A DNA stretch of 64,000 bases, from NCBI GenBank assembly GCA_963778165.1, contig CAVZTE010000004.1:310001-374000 (forward strand), written 5' to 3'. Positions 60,989 to 64,000 of the stretch are shown here, in pieces (the stretch's first letter is position 1; every line of letters starts with the position of its first letter). This stretch comes from Bog-756 sp963778165 (lineage in GTDB: Bacteria; Actinomycetota; Acidimicrobiia; Acidimicrobiales; RAAP-2). The translations under genes and the position numbers were made by a program. The notes below the pieces were generated by a model that saw only the letters and a list, made by a program, of their open reading frames with translations, made no database searches and had not been told where the DNA came from.

Positions 60989-62118
60989 TGGAGCTGGACG
61001 AGTTCCGGACGTCGCTCGACGCCTGGCTCGACCAGAACATGACAGTCCTGACGCCCGACCCCGGGGCCACCGGGACGCTCGACGGCCAGATGGCCCAGCT
61101 GTCGCGGGTCAAGCGGCTCGCCTACGAGGCCGGTTGGATGCGTTGGGGCTGGCCACCACGGGTGGGCGGGCTGGGAGGATCGGCCCTGTTGCGGGCCTAC
61201 CTCGGGGAGGCGTTGACCTCGCGGGACCTGGTGGAGCCGGGCATCTACTCGATGACCGAAGTGCTGGCCCCCACCATGATCGACTATGCCCGACCGGAGT
61301 TGGCCGCAACGATGGTGCCCCAGTTGCTGAGCGGCGACGAGACCTGGTGCCAAGGGTTCTCCGAGCCGGGCACCGGGAGCAACCTGGCCGCCCTGTCCTG
61401 TCGGGCCAGGCTCGACGGCGATGTCTGGAGGGTCACCGGCCAGAAGGTCTGGACCAGCCTGGCCCAGTACGCCGACCGGTGCGTGCTGCTGACCCGGACC
61501 GGCACACCGGACTCCGCCCACCGGGGGATCACCGCCCTGTTCGTGGACATGGACAGCCCGGGCATCACCGTGCGGCCCATCGAAACCATGCACGGCCTCC
61601 CCGAGTTCTCCGAGGTCTTCTTCGACGAGGTGGCTGTGCCCGTCGACCGCACGCTCGGCCGGGAGGGCCAGGGCTGGACGGTGGCCATGGACCTGCTCCC
61701 GTTCGAGCGGAGCACGGCGCTGTGGCACCGCGCCGCGTACCTCCACCGGCAGTTCCAGCGCCTCCTCGACGCCGTGCCTCCGAACACCCTGGACCCCGCC
61801 GACGTGGGTGAGGTCCACCAGCTCCTCTACGCCTTGCGGTCCCGGTCGCGGGCCACCCAGTACCGACTGGATGCCGGCGAACGACTCGGCCCCGAGACGT
61901 CGATCGACAAGGTGCTGGTGGCCACGGCCGAACAGGCGTTGTTCGACCTGGTGGCCGAAGGGCTGGGACCGGAGCTGGCGGTGGCCGATGACCCGGCCAG
62001 CGACCTGTGGCGACGCGAGTTCCTGTACTCCCGGGCCGCCACCATCTACGGCGGCACCGCCGAGATCCAACGGAACATCATCGCCCGCCGACTGCTGGAC
62101 CTCGGATCGGACCGATGA
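60988..62118 (+). CDS. Acyl-CoA dehydrogenase, catalytic-type member of a pair
   Basis: 376 aa. GFSEPGTGSNL, VTGQKVWTS, C-terminal YGGTAEIQRNIIARRLL. Full acyl-CoA dehydrogenase layout of FadE29 kind. Overlaps both neighbours by 1-4 bp. With the next gene it forms a pair, parallel to the pair at 36284-38444. Confidence 0.88.
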   Translation: MELDEFRTSLDAWLDQNMTVLTPDPGATGTLDGQMAQLSRVKRLAYEAGWMRWGWPPRVGGLGGSALLRAYLGEALTSRDLVEPGIYSMTEVLAPTMIDYARPELAATMVPQLLSGDETWCQGFSEPGTGSNLAALSCRARLDGDVWRVTGQKVWTSLAQYADRCVLLTRTGTPDSAHRGITALFVDMDSPGITVRPIETMHGLPEFSEVFFDEVAVPVDRTLGREGQGWTVAMDLLPFERSTALWHRAAYLHRQFQRLLDAVPPNTLDPADVGEVHQLLYALRSRSRATQYRLDAGERLGPETSIDKVLVATAEQALFDLVAEGLGPELAVADDPASDLWRREFLYSRAATIYGGTAEIQRNIIARRLLDLGSDR

Positions 62119-63080
62119 TGGACCACGAGGAGCGCGAGCTCTTCACCCGGAGCCTGCACCATGCCGGTGAGTCCCACAGCGGGGTGGCCTTCGACCTGGC
62201 TCTCGATGAGCTCGGGTGGCACAAGGCCCTCACCGTGGATCCCCGCGCTGCGGTGTCCATCCTCTTCGAGCTCCAGGGAGTGCTGAACACCTCCAGTTCG
62301 GCCCTGGGCGCGGTGGTCGGCTCGGCGCTGGGGGTGGAGCCTTCACCCGGGGTCGGGATGGTCCTTCCGCCCGCCGGGCAGTGGCAGCCCCCGGGCGAGA
62401 TCGCCCCGACCGGCCTCGCCGTGCGGGGCCTCGGACCGGTGGCAGTGGTCGAGAGCCCCTCGGCGGTCGTCGTCAGCGGGTCGGCAACAGGCCTCCGGGC
62501 CGTCGAGGTCGCCACCGCCGACCTGACCCTGCGGCCCGTACGCGGTCTCGATCCGGATGGCGGCCTGGTCGAGGTCACCGGCCACGGGGTCCCGTTCGGT
62601 GCCGAGCGGGAAGTGGCCACCGGACAGTGGGCGGAGGCCATCGCCCTGGGCCGGCTGGCCCTCGGCCATGAGCTGGTGGGGGCGGCCCGGGCCATCCTCG
62701 AACTGGCTCGGGCCCACGCCGGGGAACGGATCCAGTTCGGCCGGCCCATCGGGACGTTCCAGGCCGTCCGGCACCGGCTGGCCGACACCCTGGTGGCCAT
62801 CGAGGCGGCCGATGCCTCCTTGGACGCGGCGTGGGAGGAAGGGACGCCAGAGGCGGCGGCCATGGCCAAGGCCCTGGCCGGTCGGGGGGCCAGGGTGGCC
62901 GCCCGCCACGGTCAGCAGGTACTGGCCGGGATCGGATTCACCACGGAGCACCGGCTGCACCGCTACGTCCGCCGGGTCGTGGTGCTCGATCAACTGCTGG
63001 GGGCAGGTCAGTCCCTGACCAGAGAGATGGGGGCGGCACTGCTCGCCACCCGACGACTTCCCGACCTCCTGCCCCTCTGA
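62115..63080 (+). CDS. Acyl-CoA dehydrogenase-like partner subunit (short)
   Basis: 321 aa. Shortened acyl-CoA dehydrogenase fold: N-terminal region abbreviated, ARAHAGERIQFGRPIGTFQAVRH conserved, C-terminus LLGAGQSLTREMGAALL without the GT-IQ loop. ATG 62115 overlaps the upstream stop (ATGA); ATG 62118 is an alternative. Expected non-catalytic partner in a heteromeric dehydrogenase. Confidence 0.82.
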   Translation: MMDHEERELFTRSLHHAGESHSGVAFDLALDELGWHKALTVDPRAAVSILFELQGVLNTSSSALGAVVGSALGVEPSPGVGMVLPPAGQWQPPGEIAPTGLAVRGLGPVAVVESPSAVVVSGSATGLRAVEVATADLTLRPVRGLDPDGGLVEVTGHGVPFGAEREVATGQWAEAIALGRLALGHELVGAARAILELARAHAGERIQFGRPIGTFQAVRHRLADTLVAIEAADASLDAAWEEGTPEAAAMAKALAGRGARVAARHGQQVLAGIGFTTEHRLHRYVRRVVVLDQLLGAGQSLTREMGAALLATRRLPDLLPL

Positions 63081-63113
63081 TCATCCTGGCCCGAAGAGGG
63101 CCCCCAGGGATCA
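63078..63113. terminator. Bidirectional terminator hairpin between convergent genes
   Basis: TGATC-(AT)-CCTGG-CCC, loop GAAGA, GGG-(CC)-CCAGG-GATCA. The two outer arms contain the stop codons of both convergent genes. Strong stem with two small bulges, no U-run. Confidence 0.5.
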
Positions 63114-64000
63114 GAGGGACGAGGCCAGAGAAGCCAGGAGCCCGCGGGTCCGCTGCGACGATTCGATGAGCTGGTCCCGGCCCTCCCCGATGGGCACCAC
63201 CCGGACCGAGAGGTCGGTCACGCCGGCATCGGCTAGCGCCTGCAGGCGCTTGCTGATGGTCGGCTCACTCCCCGCCACCAAGATGTCGCCGACGCTGCGG
63301 GCGTCCCCGTGCTCCAGCAGCTTCTGATAGTTCGGCGAGATCTCCGCCTCCGACAGGATCCGGTTGGCCCGGGCCACCGCGGTCTCGATCTCGTCGTCGG
63401 CGCACAGGCAGACCGGAATGCCGGCCACGACCCGGGGTGCCGGCCGGCCGGCGGCCGCCGCGGCCTTGGTGAGGCTCGGAACGACGTAGGAACCGATGGT
63501 CCGCTCATCGGCCATCCACAGGATGGTCCCGTCCGCCCTGGCCCCGCACAGCTCCAGCATGCGCGGTCCGAGAGCGGCGAGCAGGATCGGGGTGGGCGTG
63601 ACATCGGTGATGTCCAGCGGATTGTGCACCCGGAACAGCTCGTTCTCCACATCGACCGGGCCGGGGCCGCCCAGAGCCTGATCGAGGACGTCCAGGTAGG
63701 CCCGCATGGTCGGCACCGGGTGCTCGTAGGGGAGGCCGAGCATCTCGTCGATGACCCAGTGGTGCGAGACACCGAGGCCCACGGCCAGGCGACCCTGGCA
63801 CACCGTCTGCACCGACAGGATCTGCTGGGCCAGGGCGATGGGGTGGCGGGGTTGGACCGGCACCACGGCAGTGCCGATCTCGATGCGGTCGGTGACCGTG
63901 CCGACCACGGTGGCTGCGGTGAGTGCATCGAACTCGTCGGGGATCTGGGGGATCCAGACGGTGGCCAGCCCGGCCTCCTCGGCCCAGCGGGCGTCGGCTT
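63111..64000 (-). CDS. LLM-class F420-dependent oxidoreductase (5' end beyond window)
   Basis: C-terminal 296 aa are inside the window and the frame is open to the edge. TVWIPQIPDEFDALTAAT, IGTAVVPVQPRHPIALAQQ, AVGLGVSHHWV, PILLAALGPRML. This matches the TIGR03564-like F420 group. The start codon lies outside. It converges with the acyl-CoA dehydrogenase pair. Confidence 0.87.
   Translation of the reverse strand, partial: ADARWAEEAGLATVWIPQIPDEFDALTAATVVGTVTDRIEIGTAVVPVQPRHPIALAQQILSVQTVCQGRLAVGLGVSHHWVIDEMLGLPYEHPVPTMRAYLDVLDQALGGPGPVDVENELFRVHNPLDITDVTPTPILLAALGPRMLELCGARADGTILWMADERTIGSYVVPSLTKAAAAAGRPAPRVVAGIPVCLCADDEIETAVARANRILSEAEISPNYQKLLEHGDARSVGDILVAGSEPTISKRLQALADAGVTDLSVRVVPIGEGRDQLIESSQRTRGLLASLASSL

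Noticed and set aside
1..64000. CRISPR arrays, transposases, phage genes, tRNA or rRNA genes
   Set aside because: No regular repeat-spacer pattern, transposase-like reading, or RNA gene signature was seen by eye on either strand.

Overview
The window is about 64 kb of high-GC DNA with actinobacterial character. It shows many GTG starts, ATGA/GTGA/TGATG stop-start overlaps, F420-dependent LLM-family oxidoreductases, an NDMA-type (mycofactocin-associated) alcohol dehydrogenase, four bacterial P450s, CaiB/BaiF CoA transferases, many acyl-CoA dehydrogenases and TetR regulators. This suits a lipid-, steroid- or terpenoid-degrading actinobacterium, either Acidimicrobiia-like or Mycobacteriales-like. 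The lineage is inferred from gene content only. No rRNA, tRNA, CRISPR array, transposase or phage gene was seen.

Layout. (1) 1-2.7 kb: branched-chain-amino-acid-type ABC transporter (LivG-LivF fused ATPases, cut by the window edge, then the lipoprotein binding protein). (2) 2.8-8.5 kb: enoyl-CoA hydratase, heavily frameshifted aldehyde dehydrogenase, VOC enzyme, 3Fe-4S ferredoxin (likely P450 partner), F420 oxidoreductase, SnoaL-like protein, epoxide hydrolase. (3) 8.5-15.3 kb, minus strand: tight five-gene operon of NDMA-type alcohol dehydrogenase, Baeyer-Villiger monooxygenase, P450, amidohydrolase_2 and D-aminoacylase-like amidohydrolase. (4) 15.4-21.4 kb: P450-SDR-TetR, an SDR, and P450-amidohydrolase_2. 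(5) 21.4-24.3 kb: a GGDEF-EAL protein with a V4R-like sensor region. (6) 24.3-31.5 kb: TetR, acyl-CoA dehydrogenase, quinone oxidoreductase and enoyl-CoA hydratase, divergent from fused isobutyryl-CoA mutase (IcmF). (7) 31.6-33.6 kb: a lower-GC ECF41-type sigma/epimerase module that looks inserted. (8) 33.7-42.1 kb: BtuF-like protein, TetR, enoyl-CoA hydratase, acyl-CoA dehydrogenase pair, CoA ligase, a further acyl-CoA dehydrogenase and an unknown protein. (9) 42.1-48.5 kb: CaiB-type CoA transferase, FadD3-like CoA ligase and amidohydrolase_2, divergent from P450-SDR. (10) 48.5-53 kb: SDR, CaiB, enoyl-CoA hydratase and an amidohydrolase lacking its HxH motif. (11) 53-63 kb: a Rieske oxygenase island with TetR, a 108-aa protein, Rieske alpha subunit, carboxymuconolactone-decarboxylase-like protein, SDR, TauD-type dioxygenase and CoA ligase, divergent from a KshB-like reductase, SnoaL-like protein and a second acyl-CoA dehydrogenase pair. 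The right edge cuts an F420 oxidoreductase.

How it fits together. The genes outline uptake, oxygenation (P450, Baeyer-Villiger, Rieske, 2OG dioxygenase), dehydrogenation (SDRs, NDMA-type ADH), CoA activation (three ligases, two CoA transferases), beta-oxidation (six acyl-CoA dehydrogenases including two heteromer-like pairs, four enoyl-CoA hydratases), hydrolytic or decarboxylating steps (five amidohydrolases) and entry of branched acyl-CoA into central metabolism (IcmF). The substrate is not named by the sequence. The FadD3-like ligase, KshB-like reductase and paired acyl-CoA dehydrogenases point to steroid-like or polycyclic terpenoid compounds.

Two wider observations. Three P450s each sit beside an amidohydrolase_2 gene with a D-x-H metal motif. 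An AGAACnnCGTT-type motif occurs upstream of several operons that travel with two closely related TetR paralogues. Caution: at least ten genes carry single-base indels, several at homopolymers, with otherwise intact reading. Many of these are probably sequencing or assembly errors, so the affected genes should be read as possibly functional.
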